DNA of 47,219 nucleotides from Verrucomicrobiaceae bacterium (GCA_947507875.1 CANNQP010000035.1:1-47219), one strand, 5' to 3'. Numbered from the stretch's first letter, positions 33,446-41,970 are shown. The notes: generated by a model from the letters alone, not told the origin. Translations and numbers: made by a program.

Positions 33446-35893
33446 ATGCGTTCCTTCCTCTGTTTATGCTTTTTCAGCAGCCTGCTGATCTCTTTCCTAC
33501 AGGCTCAAATTCCACAGCAGCCGATCCGGCCGCCGACCAATCCCAATGCCATCCCCCCGGCTGGGGCACCTCGTCCCTTCAGTCGTCCAAACGCCCAGCA
33601 GCCTGCTCTTCCTACAGGTGGGCCTGCCAACGGTTCCGAGGCAAAACCCACCAAAAAGCCTGAAGAAGCCATCACCCCCGAGGGCATGGTTCAGCTCCAG
33701 TATCCCAACACACAGCTTTCGGAGATTTTGCTGCTCTATGAAGAGCTAACCGGCAAAAAAATCATTCGGGATGCCAACGCAGAGACCGCGACAGTCTCCA
33801 TTGAGACCACCGGGGAGCTGCCCAAGGAGCAGGCGATCATGTACATCGAGAAGAGCCTTCTCCTCAATGGTTATGCGTTCACTCCTGCCGGCGAAGGCAT
33901 GGTCAAACTGCTAGCCTTTGATGCAAAAAAGCCCTCCATGGAAGGCGCTCCTTTGATTGAAGCTGCCGCGGAGCTTCCGCAAACGGACCAAGTGGTCAGC
34001 TTCGTTACCCTACTGCGCTACTTGGGAACGGAAGATGCCATCAAGGCGATCGATCAAGTCATCCCTCGGCACAGCTACGGAACCATCACGCCGGTGCCGA
34101 ACGCACGCGCGCTCATCATTACGGAAAACAGCAACACCATTCGTTCTATCCTTTCCCTTCTGGAGCGTCTCGACAACAAGCCTGCGGATACCATCCAGAA
34201 GACGATCCAACTCACGCGGTCTTCGGCGGAGGATGTGAAAAAAGCGCTCGATGAGATTCTTGGCACAGACGAGAAGAACGATGGATCGGGCAAAACGCCG
34301 GCCATTCCCCAAAACACCCCCGGCTCCATGCCAGGACAAACGCCCGCGACGCCAGCGGTCAGTGCCAATTACGATGGGGCAGGAGGAGCTACAGAAGCGG
34401 AGCCTCCCAAAATCATCTCCATTCCACGCCGCAACTGCCTGATGCTCATCGGGGCTCAGGAACAGATCGACTACATTAGCCGTCTCGTGGAGGAGCTCGA
34501 TGCGGCCTCCGAGCTGCGCACTTTTGCTTCCCGTCCTCTGAAGTACTTGGCCGTGGACGCAGCCATGCAGATCATCAGCGATGCCATCTTGCGTACCGAA
34601 GGGGATGATAGCGGCAGTGGCGGAGCGAACAACACGGGAACGGGCACTGGCACCACGGGCCAGAACAACAACAACAGTCAAAATCGCAACAACAGCGGGT
34701 CCCTTTTTGGAAACAACAATTCGTTGAACAACAATGGTTTCAACAATGGCATGAATGGCGGTCTCAATGGTGGACTGGGCGGTAGCAGTGGTATCGGTGG
34801 TGGTGGCGCTAGCTTGAGTCCCCTTCGCGAGAATCGTGGCCCCGCCTCCATGCTCGTGGGCAAGACGCTGTTGATCTCAGATCCCGTCTCGAACTCCATT
34901 TTCGCCTCGGGTCCACCCGAGCACCTTCGTGTGCTCAATGAGATCATGGATGAGTTGGATCATCGTCCACAGCAGGTCAGAATCGCGGCCGTGATCGGAG
35001 AGCATTCGCTTTCGGATTCTCGACGGACCGGAATTCGCACCTTTTTGCGCAATCGTGGCAACAATGCCGGTCAATTTGGCAGTGGAGGCCCCGCGGGTAA
35101 ATCCTTGATTGATCCGACTTCAGGCACAGCGATCGCTTTGGCCGATTTAGCCTCTTCAAATGGCCTGACGTTTTTTGGTAATTTGTCACAAAATCTAGAT
35201 GTTTCTCTGCAACTCGTCGCGGGAGATTCGGACTTCCATGTCCTTTCTCGTCCGGTGTTGTTCACGACAAACAATACCCCGGTGCGCATCACGAGTGGAA
35301 CGTCCATTCCGATTCAACAGTCCAGCCAAAACCTGGGCACCGCAGGTGGTTTGATTGCCAACGTTCAATACCAAGATGTGCTTTTGTCTCTGTCGGTGGT
35401 GCCGTTGATCAACACCTCAGATGAGCTGACGCTTCAGATTGTGCAAGAAAACAGCGAACTGGGCAGTGAGCGTTTGATTGGAGAGGTCAGTTACCCCGAG
35501 CTTTCTAAGCAGCAGTTCGATACGACCGTGGTTTGTAAAAACAAGTCAACCGTGCTCTTGGGCGGCTTGATGCGTGAGGATGATCGCCGATTGAACACGT
35601 CGGTTCCGGTCCTCAATCGCATTCCGATCCTTCGCCTGCTGACCGGGGATCGTCAGAAGTCGATTGCTCGCCGTGAATTGCTGATCTTCATCGAGCCAAG
35701 AATCATCGAAGGTCTCGATGATTTACCGCCCACTGTCGATGACCCAGCTGGCAACAGCCTGCATGCAGCGGACATGAAAGCTGCGCTAGCGGATGACTCC
35801 TACACACGTAGGAATCTGCCTCAAACTGCATCGACGGCTAAGCCCAATTTCAGCGAGCGAATGAAAGGGATGTTCAAAAAACTGCTTCAGTAA
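33446..35893 (+). CDS. gspD: Type II secretion system secretin (GspD)
   Basis: The 815-residue outer-membrane secretin carries a signal peptide (SFLCLCFFSSLLISFLQAQ), N0/N1 domains (MVQLQYPNTQLSEILLLYEE; TVSIETTGELPKEQAIMYIE), N1-N3 repeats (VITPVPNARALIITE-like, seen as TITPVPNARALIITENSNTI) and a C-terminal secretin domain ending LLGGLMREDDRRLNTSVPVL and KSIARRELLIFIEPRII. A low-complexity Asn/Gly-rich insert of about 65 residues (34610-34815) splits the N3 region. It forms the gate for folded exoproteins. No gspE, F or G gene follows, so other parts are elsewhere. Confidence 0.9.
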   Translation: MRSFLCLCFFSSLLISFLQAQIPQQPIRPPTNPNAIPPAGAPRPFSRPNAQQPALPTGGPANGSEAKPTKKPEEAITPEGMVQLQYPNTQLSEILLLYEELTGKKIIRDANAETATVSIETTGELPKEQAIMYIEKSLLLNGYAFTPAGEGMVKLLAFDAKKPSMEGAPLIEAAAELPQTDQVVSFVTLLRYLGTEDAIKAIDQVIPRHSYGTITPVPNARALIITENSNTIRSILSLLERLDNKPADTIQKTIQLTRSSAEDVKKALDEILGTDEKNDGSGKTPAIPQNTPGSMPGQTPATPAVSANYDGAGGATEAEPPKIISIPRRNCLMLIGAQEQIDYISRLVEELDAASELRTFASRPLKYLAVDAAMQIISDAILRTEGDDSGSGGANNTGTGTGTTGQNNNNSQNRNNSGSLFGNNNSLNNNGFNNGMNGGLNGGLGGSSGIGGGGASLSPLRENRGPASMLVGKTLLISDPVSNSIFASGPPEHLRVLNEIMDELDHRPQQVRIAAVIGEHSLSDSRRTGIRTFLRNRGNNAGQFGSGGPAGKSLIDPTSGTAIALADLASSNGLTFFGNLSQNLDVSLQLVAGDSDFHVLSRPVLFTTNNTPVRITSGTSIPIQQSSQNLGTAGGLIANVQYQDVLLSLSVVPLINTSDELTLQIVQENSELGSERLIGEVSYPELSKQQFDTTVVCKNKSTVLLGGLMREDDRRLNTSVPVLNRIPILRLLTGDRQKSIARRELLIFIEPRIIEGLDDLPPTVDDPAGNSLHAADMKAALADDSYTRRNLPQTASTAKPNFSERMKGMFKKLLQ
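34615..34815 (+). repeat. Low-complexity Asn/Gly-coding stretch inside secretin gene
   Basis: AAC/AAT and GGT/GGC codons dominate, giving runs such as TGQNNNNSQNRNNSG and GMNGGLNGGLGGSSGIGGGG. It is a natural site for slippage-based length variation. The reading frame is unbroken. Confidence 0.8.
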
Positions 35894-35943
35894 GCAGCTG
35901 CATTTGTCATGAATGGGGTGGGAGGGGGAACCCTCTTGCCTCT

Positions 35944-36495
35944 TCATCGGGGGTCTTGTCCGGTTTGCTCCCTGAATTGCTGCCGCAGGATCTGATAAGC
36001 GCGCTGCGCTTCATCCAAGGCTTGCTGGGCCTGAACCAGTTGGCCCTCCAGAAAACGGATCCGCTGCAGAGCATGAGGCTCAGCTTCGCTCCGTTCGCTC
36101 GATGGCCAACGCGCGCCGATCCATGTCGTTTGAGCACTTCGCACATGCTGTGGGCTATCTCGATAAAAGGCTTGATCTTGCAGCCGAGATTCCTTCCCCG
36201 TGACACAGTGAATGAGCGTCACGTGGCCGTCGATCTGACCCGACGCCAGGAATTCCTGAATGGTGGCGATGTTGGTGGGACCATACAGATACTGATCTAG
36301 CATTTGAATCAGCCAATCCATTTGCAGGGCCTTCACCATGGGCGCTCTAAGCCAAGTGATTCCCCCGTCGTCAGAAAGTCGATCCATGGGCGAAAGCTTG
36401 GCTTCGGCGGCTAACTGCATCAGGTCTTCATGGCTCAGGGGGCCGTATTTTTCCTGCGTCGAGGTCTTGATCAAATGCCAGGTTCGAGTGGACAT
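35944..36495 (-). CDS. GYF-like (DUF4339) domain protein with C-terminal coiled coil
   Basis: This 183-residue protein has an N-terminal GYF_2-like domain ([20 protein letters not shown], then [18 protein letters not shown]), a second, related domain ([20 protein letters not shown]) and a C-terminal coiled coil ([20 protein letters not shown]). GYF domains bind proline-rich peptides; the neighbouring Pro-rich GspC-like protein could be a partner, but that is inference. A GAGCG-type repeat encodes the [10 protein letters not shown] linker. It converges on gspD and diverges from argG (108 bp). Confidence 0.75.
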   Translation of the reverse strand: MSTRTWHLIKTSTQEKYGPLSHEDLMQLAAEAKLSPMDRLSDDGGITWLRAPMVKALQMDWLIQMLDQYLYGPTNIATIQEFLASGQIDGHVTLIHCVTGKESRLQDQAFYRDSPQHVRSAQTTWIGARWPSSERSEAEPHALQRIRFLEGQLVQAQQALDEAQRAYQILRQQFREQTGQDPR

Positions 36496-36603
36496 GCGGA
36501 GCAGCCTACAAGATGCCTAACTTGCCTGGAAAGGACAAACTTGCCCCGCCGCGCTTGCCAGCAGGGATTCATGGCCTACTCTCGCGGCCCCACTAGACCC
36601 TTT

Positions 36604-37848
36604 ATGAAGAAGAAAATCGTCCTCGCTTACTCTGGCGGCCTCGACACGTCCGTGCTGCTTTCCTGGATCAAAGAAACCTATGACGCGGAGATGATCGCCT
36701 TTTGTGCGAACATCGGCCAGGACGATGAGCTGAAAGGCCTGAATGCCAAAGCCAAGAAGACGGGTGCCTCCAAGATCTATGTCGATGACCTTCAGGAGGA
36801 ATTCGCCAAAGACTTCATCTTCCCCATGATGCAGGCGGGTGCCATCTATGAGGGGCAGTATTTCCTCGGCACTTCCATCGCTCGTCCCTTGATCGCCAAG
36901 CGCATGGTCGAAATCGCCAAAGCCGAAGGTGCCACCGCCATCGGCCATGGAGCCACGGGCAAAGGCAACGATCAGGTTCGCTTCGAACTCACCACCGCTG
37001 CCTTAGCTCCAGATCTGGAAATCATCGCCCCCTGGCGTGACGAGCGCTTCCGCCAGCAGTTCCCTGGCCGCGCGGAAATGATCGCTTACTGCGAAGAGAA
37101 AAAAATCCCCGTGCAGGCCAGTGCGAAAAAGCCCTTCTCCATGGATCGCAACCTCCTGCACATCAGCTACGAGGCCGGTATTTTGGAGGATCCCTGGTTC
37201 AATGCCGGTGACACCAAGTATCGCGACTACTTCACCACGCTCTCCGTTTTTCCTGAGGACGCCCCAGACAAGGCCGAGTATGTCGTACTCGACTTTGAAA
37301 AAGGCAACTGTGTGGCCGTGAACAGCAAGCCCATGAACCCCCTCCAGGTCATGAAGACGCTGAACAAACTCGGCGGCAAGCACGGGGTCGGCCGGGTGGA
37401 CATGGTGGAAAATCGCTTCGTCGGCATGAAGAGCCGCGGTGTCTATGAGACGCCCGGCGGAGCCATCCTGCACTTTGCCCATCGTCAGATCGAAAGCCTC
37501 ACCATGGATCGTGAAGTCATGCACCTGCGCGACAGCCTGATCCCCGAGTATGCCAAGCTGGTTTACAATGGCTTCTGGTATGCACCGGAGCGCCTCGCCC
37601 TCCAGGCCCTCGTCACCGAAAGCCAGAAAAACGTCTCCGGCACCGTTCGCGTTAAACTTTACAAAGGCGGCATCCATGCCGCAGGTCGCCAGTCGAAGTT
37701 CAGCCTCTACAACCCGCACATTGCGACCATGGAGGCAGACCCGACCAAGGCCTACAACCAAGACGACGCCACCGGCTTCATCCGCCTGAACGGCCTTCGC
37801 CTACGGGTGAACAGCCAGGTCAATGGCGCGAAGAACCTGGGCCGCTGA
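36604..37848 (+). CDS. argG: Argininosuccinate synthase
   Basis: The enzyme joins citrulline and aspartate with ATP to argininosuccinate. The 414-residue sequence starts [20 protein letters not shown], with the PP-loop SGGLDTS (residues 10-16). [17 protein letters not shown] and [11 protein letters not shown] are further conserved parts. ATG 36604 gives the canonical start; a frame from 36430 has no homology before it. It is followed 92 bp later by sufS, possibly on one transcript. Confidence 0.97.
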   Translation: MKKKIVLAYSGGLDTSVLLSWIKETYDAEMIAFCANIGQDDELKGLNAKAKKTGASKIYVDDLQEEFAKDFIFPMMQAGAIYEGQYFLGTSIARPLIAKRMVEIAKAEGATAIGHGATGKGNDQVRFELTTAALAPDLEIIAPWRDERFRQQFPGRAEMIAYCEEKKIPVQASAKKPFSMDRNLLHISYEAGILEDPWFNAGDTKYRDYFTTLSVFPEDAPDKAEYVVLDFEKGNCVAVNSKPMNPLQVMKTLNKLGGKHGVGRVDMVENRFVGMKSRGVYETPGGAILHFAHRQIESLTMDREVMHLRDSLIPEYAKLVYNGFWYAPERLALQALVTESQKNVSGTVRVKLYKGGIHAAGRQSKFSLYNPHIATMEADPTKAYNQDDATGFIRLNGLRLRVNSQVNGAKNLGR

Positions 37849-37940
37849 AGCACCGCATCCATTGCTCCTGGCGGGGGATTTCTCAGCCCGCCAGGCAGAT
37901 GGCACGTAACCCTTTGAGCCGCTCATTGCCCTCTTCGATC

Positions 37941-39167
37941 ATGCCAGACCTTTCTCATTTACGCGCGGATTTCCCCATCTTGCACCAGCAGGTCTCGGGT
38001 CATCCGCTCGTCTATCTCGATAGCGCGGCCAGCAGCCAAAAGCCACGCCAGGTGATTGATGCCCTGGTTCGCTACTACGAGCGCGATAACGCCAACGTGC
38101 ATCGCGGCCTCCATGAGCTCAGCAATCGAGCCACCGCGCAATTTGAGGCCGTTCGCACTCAGGTCGCCCGCTTCCTCGGCGCTGAATCGCCCGACGAGAT
38201 CATCTTCACCCGTGGCACCACGGAAGGCGTGAATCTCATCGCTCAGGTTTGGGCCAATCATTTCCTGCGCGCTGGCGATGTGATCCTCACCACCGGCATG
38301 GAGCATCACAGCAATCTCGTTCCCTGGCAGATCGCCGCCAGTCGGTGTGGCGCTGTGGTCAAGTATGTGCCTGTGCTCGATGACGGCACGCTCGACCTGG
38401 ACGCCATGCAGGCCCTCATGGCCGAAGGTGACGTCAAGCTCCTCTCCTGCGTCCATGTCTCGAATTCCCTCGGCACCATCAACCCCGTCGCTGACATCTG
38501 CGCCTGGGCGCGTGCCCGTGGCATCGTTACGCTCGTGGATGGGGCTCAATCCGTCGGTCACATGCCCGTCGATGTTCGTGCCATCGGCGCTGATTTTTAT
38601 GTCTTCTCCGGTCATAAACTCTGCGCCCCCACTGGCATTGGCGTCCTGTACGGTCGCCGCCAGCTGCTCGCCACTCTTCCCCCCTGGCATGGTGGAGGCG
38701 AGATGATCGATAGCGTGACGCTGGAGGGTAGCACCTTCAAAGACGCCCCCGCTCGCTTTGAGGCAGGCACCCCCGACATCGCTGGAGTCATCGGACTGGG
38801 GGCTGCCATGGATTACCTCGAAACCATCGGCATCGACATCATCCATCAGCATGGGCGCGAACTCATCCATGCCACGATGGAAAAGCTCAGCGAAGTGCGC
38901 GGACTACGCGTCTTGGGGCCACCGCTTCCTGCCGAGCGTGCCACGCTGGCTGCCTTCACGATCGATGGCACCCACCCGCATGACCTCGTGGAATACGCCA
39001 ACACGAAGGGCATCGCCCTCCGGGGCGGGCATCACTGCACCCAACCGCTCATGCGTCGCTTTCAGGTTCCCGGCACGAGCCGAGCCAGCTTTTACTTTTA
39101 CAACACGCACCAAGAAGTGGATCGCCTCGTCGAGGTGCTGCACCAAGCCGTGAAATTTTTCTCCTGA
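37941..39167 (+). CDS. sufS: Cysteine desulfurase SufS
   Basis: The 408-residue fold-type I PLP enzyme takes sulfur from cysteine for Fe-S cluster assembly. Signatures are YLDSAASSQKPRQVIDALV, NVHRGLHELSNRATAQFE, ITTGMEHHSN-type segment (seen as LTTGMEHHSNLVPWQ), the Schiff-base region FVFSGHKLCAPTGIGVLYG-like (FSGHKLCAPTGIGVLYG, Lys in GHK), and the active-site loop RGGHHCTQPLMRRF with Cys366. The start ATG 37941 matches the family's N-terminus. It is followed by sufU after 6 bp, so they are co-transcribed. Confidence 0.96.
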   Translation: MPDLSHLRADFPILHQQVSGHPLVYLDSAASSQKPRQVIDALVRYYERDNANVHRGLHELSNRATAQFEAVRTQVARFLGAESPDEIIFTRGTTEGVNLIAQVWANHFLRAGDVILTTGMEHHSNLVPWQIAASRCGAVVKYVPVLDDGTLDLDAMQALMAEGDVKLLSCVHVSNSLGTINPVADICAWARARGIVTLVDGAQSVGHMPVDVRAIGADFYVFSGHKLCAPTGIGVLYGRRQLLATLPPWHGGGEMIDSVTLEGSTFKDAPARFEAGTPDIAGVIGLGAAMDYLETIGIDIIHQHGRELIHATMEKLSEVRGLRVLGPPLPAERATLAAFTIDGTHPHDLVEYANTKGIALRGGHHCTQPLMRRFQVPGTSRASFYFYNTHQEVDRLVEVLHQAVKFFS

Positions 39168-39173
39168 GCGCCC

Positions 39174-39665
39174 ATGGCTCCTTCGGACGATCTCCTTGCC
39201 CTCTACCAGCAAGTCATCCTGGATCACTCGCGCCATCCCCGGAACCAAGGCAAACTCGAGGGAACTGGCTGCCTGCACGCCCGCGGGCACAACCCCGCCT
39301 GTGGCGACGAGGTCGATGTCTGGATTCAAGTGGGCCCTCAGGGGCAGGTCGAGGACATCAAGTTCGAAGGCCAAGGCTGCGCCATCAGCCAAGCCAGCGC
39401 CAGCCTCATGACGCTCAAGCTCCAGGGCACCAGCCTCGACACGGCGCGCGCCCTCCTGGCCGACTTCCATGCCCTGCTCAGCGGCCAGGGCCAGGTGCAA
39501 CACGAAGACGCCCTGGGCGAACTCCGCGCCCTCGAAGGCGTGCAAAAATTCCCCCAGCGCCTCCGCTGCGCCACCCTCGCCTCCAAAGCCGTCGAGCAGC
39601 TCCTCGCCGCCTCACCTGCCCAACACGCGATCCAGGAACACCCCGGCTCCCCAAGTGCCCTCTAA
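39174..39665 (+). CDS. sufU: SufU-type Fe-S assembly/sulfur-transfer protein
   Basis: The 163-residue SufU/IscU-like protein accepts sulfur from SufS. The three conserved cysteines are in NPACGDEVD, EGQGCAISQASASLM and LRCATLASKAVE; the GCAISQAS motif is typical of SufU. Length and the 6-bp gap to sufS fit the SufS-SufU pair. The C-terminal tail (PAQHAIQEHPGSPSAL) is variable. A short GGGGCA/TGCCCC hairpin (39668-39683) follows the stop. Confidence 0.95.
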   Translation: MAPSDDLLALYQQVILDHSRHPRNQGKLEGTGCLHARGHNPACGDEVDVWIQVGPQGQVEDIKFEGQGCAISQASASLMTLKLQGTSLDTARALLADFHALLSGQGQVQHEDALGELRALEGVQKFPQRLRCATLASKAVEQLLAASPAQHAIQEHPGSPSAL

Positions 39666-39667
39666 CC

Positions 39668-39683
39668 GGGGCATTCTTGCCCC
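39668..39683 (+). terminator. Weak hairpin after sufU
   Basis: GGGGCA and TGCCCC form a 6-bp stem with loop TTCT. There is no T run after it, so termination is only possible. Confidence 0.3.
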
Positions 39684-39751
39684 CATGAACGTCGGCATCC
39701 GGAAAAACGGCCCCCAGGTTGTGCCGCACGTCACGACGCCAGCTAGTGGTT

Positions 39752-39831
39752 GAACCGCTGATGGGACGCTCACCGGACGCTTGTGCCTGGTTTCTGTCAT
39801 CAGCGTCACCTAAGCGTCCCATCAGCGGTTC
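39752..39831. repeat. 80-bp element with perfect 19-bp terminal inverted repeats
   Basis: Arms GAACCGCTGATGGGACGCT (39752-39770) and AGCGTCCCATCAGCGGTTC (39813-39831) are exact complements separated by 42 bp. The arms match, with two or three changes, those inside the repeats at 5790-5920 and 6751-6880, so this is a MITE- or REPIN-like family. It lies just beyond the truncated integrase. The rest of 39832-39948 shows no gene. Confidence 0.85.
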
Positions 39832-39948
39832 ACTCCGCTTCGCCATCCCCAGACATCACCAAAGAGAACCACGCTGGGGATCCGCCTCTCACCCAAAGCG
39901 CCTCCCCAAACGGAGTCCGCAGCTTTTGAATGGGAATCCGCAGTCTGT

Positions 39949-40080
39949 TCCCATCTCCGCCGGGTGCGTCTTGCCGTGCCAAAGCACCTAGCGCTGCAAC
40001 CACCCCACCTAGCTCACCTAAGTCGTGAGGGAGAGGTGTCTGAACCGCATCGTGTCGCGGATCTGGTCTTCGAGTTTCAT
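39949..40080 (-). pseudogene. intI: Integron integrase (intI) remnant, N-terminal part
   Basis: Reading from ATG at 40080 the frame gives MKLEDQIRDTMRFRHLSLTT, then three in-frame TAG codons interrupting VS and VGWLQR, then VLWHGKTHPAEMG. This matches the N-terminal SAM-like domain of IntI tyrosine recombinases (pattern LLDQVRxxIRxRHYSxxTExxYVxWIxRFIxFHGKRHPxEMG). The stops fall where Glu, Tyr and an aromatic residue are expected. Homology ends after the HPAEMG segment, and the catalytic domain with its Arg and Tyr residues is missing. Placement beside attI and pointing away from the cassettes is as expected. Confidence 0.8.
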
Positions 40081-40223
40081 GTCAATAGTTTCACCCAGAT
40101 TTGCACGCCCCAAAGAGCTTAAATCAACAATCAGGTTGTTAATGAAGCGAATTATGGCAAAAAGCAACAACCAGAAAGCGGCTAAGTCGTTCTTAATCTA
40201 AAAAATGGTAGACCATAAGGTTC

Positions 40224-40252
40224 TTGACGAACAAAACAAAATTGTTTCTTAT
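40224..40252 (+). promoter_or_regulatory. Candidate cassette promoter (Pc)
   Basis: TTGACG (40224-40229) and TCTTAT (40247-40252) are separated by 17 bp, in an AT-rich stretch just before the attI core. It points into the cassettes. The -35 matches 5/6 and the -10 4/6 of the sigma-70 consensus. Confidence 0.5.
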
Positions 40253-40259
40253 TTAAATT

Positions 40260-40266
40260 GTTAGCC
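40260..40266 (+). other. attI recombination core and left end of first cassette (GTTAGCC)
   Basis: G40260 followed by TTAGCC matches the reverse complement of the left end of the first attC (GGCTAAC). It lies 180 bp from the integrase start codon. The recombination point would be between G40260 and T40261. Confidence 0.75.
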
Positions 40267-40281
40267 GAACCAGAAAACCTC

Positions 40282-40626
40282 ATGGCGGAACCACCATCAA
40301 TAGTTGACGGCCCAAAGCTCGAAGTCCGTCGTGCTATTGAGTATGACATGCCATGTCCAAAATGCAGGAAGGACATTCGAGTTACACAGATCGAAGCGGG
40401 GGCTGTCATCAAGTGTCCGCACCCCAAATGCAACAACGTCACATGGCGACCTGAGTATGTTCCTCCATGGTGGGCCAAGACTTCAAAGTTCATTCTGTCT
40501 CTCATAGCTTCATTCATCTTTGGTGTCTCAACATCATTGGTCGCATCCTTCATTTATGAAAAATACACGAAGCCTGCCGCAACCATCACCGAGCCGAATC
40601 CATCGACCAAACCCATCACCAAATAA
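40282..40626 (+). CDS. Cassette 1, gene 1: zinc-ribbon membrane protein
   Basis: The 114-residue protein has a four-cysteine zinc-ribbon-like N-terminal part (MPCPKCRKDIRVTQIEAGAV and KCPHPKCNN), a WWAKTSKF junction and one transmembrane helix (LIASFIFGVSTSLVASFIYE). A short Thr/Pro-rich tail follows. It is probably an inner-membrane protein of unknown function. ATG 40282 is chosen; the TTG at 40258 would begin within the attI core. The second gene of the cassette starts 6 bp downstream. Confidence 0.7.
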   Translation: MAEPPSIVDGPKLEVRRAIEYDMPCPKCRKDIRVTQIEAGAVIKCPHPKCNNVTWRPEYVPPWWAKTSKFILSLIASFIFGVSTSLVASFIYEKYTKPAATITEPNPSTKPITK

Positions 40627-40632
40627 ACTACT

Positions 40633-40845
40633 ATGAGTTTGTCCATTGGAGGCATTGACCTCACCGACTCCATTATCAACACAGAGTTTCGCCTTGGTGT
40701 CCTTGAGAGGGTCGTGGATCGGCTCTTGCGAGTTGCCCCACTCGGAACCGTTACAGAGACAGATATGAAGAAGATTCGAGAGGAGGTATTGCAGACGCTT
40801 CAGAAGAAATATCCAGAAGCAGGCATAACGACCAAAAACGGCTAA
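40633..40845 (+). CDS. Cassette 1, gene 2: small helical protein
   Basis: This 70-residue protein is of no known family. It is rich in charged residues with a likely helical C-terminal half (TETDMKKIREEVLQTLQKKY). Its stop codon TAA lies inside the left end of attC1 (GGCTAAC), a common arrangement in cassettes. Being paired with the zinc-ribbon protein within one cassette suggests a linked function. Confidence 0.65.
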   Translation: MSLSIGGIDLTDSIINTEFRLGVLERVVDRLLRVAPLGTVTETDMKKIREEVLQTLQKKYPEAGITTKNG

Positions 40846-40968
40846 CAAGAGCACTGCACACAACAGGAGGGGCGCTGTTGTCGTATCCGCGCCCATCGCA
40901 ATGAGAATATCCATCGCTTCGTTCATGCTTACTCCCGCCCCTCCTGTGTGTGAGTTTGGACGTTAGGC
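40840..40968 (+). other. attC site 1 (129 bp)
   Basis: The left end GGCTAAC (40840-40846) and right end GTTAGGC (40962-40968) flank a long hairpin. The stem CACACAACAGGAGGGGC pairs with GCCCCTCCTGTGTGTG, leaving one extra A on one side, like the extrahelical bases known in attC folding. The GTTRRRY consensus is met exactly at the right end. Confidence 0.9.
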
Positions 40969-40985
40969 AACTCGAAGCCCGTCCT

Positions 40986-41357
40986 GTGAATCAATCCTCC
41001 CGACATTTCTCTCTCGCGGCGCTCCTACTGTTTGCAGGCTGCCGTCCGCCGTGGGATCACTTTCCTCAGGTCACTCAAGTCGCTCCGAACTACACCTTCA
41101 CAACGTCCTCGCCCGGCTGCACGTTCCTCGACCGCGGCGGCCACATTATCCTTGGCCCTCACATCGCGAACTGGGAGCTGCGAGGGAAACTTCTTTTTGG
41201 CGAGGTCGCATTTCATTCGGACCAGAGTCCTGACCTGACAACCCCGCGCGAGGACATGGGCTTTTTTATAGTCGATACGGAGAGCGGCGAACTCTCCAAG
41301 GGTCTTCAAAAATCCGCTTTTGACGAACGGCGGAAATGTTTGGAGCGTCACCCGTGA
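40986..41357 (+). CDS. Cassette 2: small lipoprotein
   Basis: The 123-residue product begins (GTG) VNQSSRHFSLAALLLFAGCR, a lipoprotein signal with the lipobox LFAGC. The rest has strands including HIANWELRGKLLFGEVAFHS and a GFFIVDTESGELSKGLQK end. It resembles small hypothetical lipoproteins common in Verrucomicrobiota, but no function is known. A GTG start at 40950 inside attC1 is rejected because the signal peptide begins at 40986. It is the only gene of its cassette. Confidence 0.7.
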   Translation: MNQSSRHFSLAALLLFAGCRPPWDHFPQVTQVAPNYTFTTSSPGCTFLDRGGHIILGPHIANWELRGKLLFGEVAFHSDQSPDLTTPREDMGFFIVDTESGELSKGLQKSAFDERRKCLERHP

Positions 41358-41370
41358 ATCCAACGAGGTT

Positions 41371-41487
41371 GCCTAACCATGCGCTCCAGCGAACGCCGCC
41401 CCAGTGTCACTCAGACTGCTTGCCTCGCGGACTCGGCTGCCAGCCTGAGCGCCACCGGGGCGGCGTCGCTGAGCTTGAGCGTTCGCC
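41371..41487 (+). other. attC site 2 (117 bp)
   Basis: GCCTAAC (41371-41377) at the left meets the RYYYAAC consensus and pairs with the GTTAGGC that opened the same cassette; GTTCGCC (41481-41487) is the right end. CTCCAGCGAACGCCGCCCC pairs with GGGGCGGCGTCGCTGAG, leaving two unpaired bases (C and A), as expected for a folded attC. Confidence 0.9.
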
Positions 41488-41508
41488 TAACTCCACACTC
41501 CACTCTAC

Positions 41509-41970
41509 ATGATGCTCGACGAAGACGCCAAATGGTTTGAGGTGAGTCTGCGGATTACAGGAGACGCGTTGGACCCTACCCAGTTGGAGAGCTTACTTGG
41601 CCTTAAGCCCGACATTCTTGGGATCATGGGACAGCCCAGAATGGGCAAGCAGGGCAGACAGTATGCGCCATATGAGACGAATCTTTGGAGTTACCGTGAG
41701 GGGTCGAGTTCGGAGATGGGGTTTGATCAGCGAATTCAGAGCTTGTTTGAGCGCCTTGGGCACAGGGTTTCGGAACTTCAGCGTTTGTCGGCTACTGAGG
41801 GTGTGGATGTTGAGTTGTTCTGCGGCTTCAGTAGCGGCAACGGCCAGGGAGGCGACACCCTTCGGCCTGAGACACTGAAGTTACTTGTGGATACTGGGCT
41901 GTCGCTGACCCTTGATCTCTATCCGCCAGACATCGACACTTCCGAAGCATACATAGAGGGCACCCCATGA
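41509..41970 (+). CDS. Cassette 3: DUF4279 protein
   Basis: The 153-residue protein fits the DUF4279 family: an N-terminal VSLRITGDALDPTQLESLLG strand-helix unit, TNLWSYRE in the middle and a C-terminal LLVDTGLSLTLDLYPPDID strand. These proteins are small, cytoplasmic, of unknown function, and are frequent in toxin-immunity and mobile neighbourhoods. Start ATG 41509 (or ATG 41512). It lies 22 bp after the recombination point and is alone in its cassette. Confidence 0.75.
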   Translation: MMLDEDAKWFEVSLRITGDALDPTQLESLLGLKPDILGIMGQPRMGKQGRQYAPYETNLWSYREGSSSEMGFDQRIQSLFERLGHRVSELQRLSATEGVDVELFCGFSSGNGQGGDTLRPETLKLLVDTGLSLTLDLYPPDIDTSEAYIEGTP

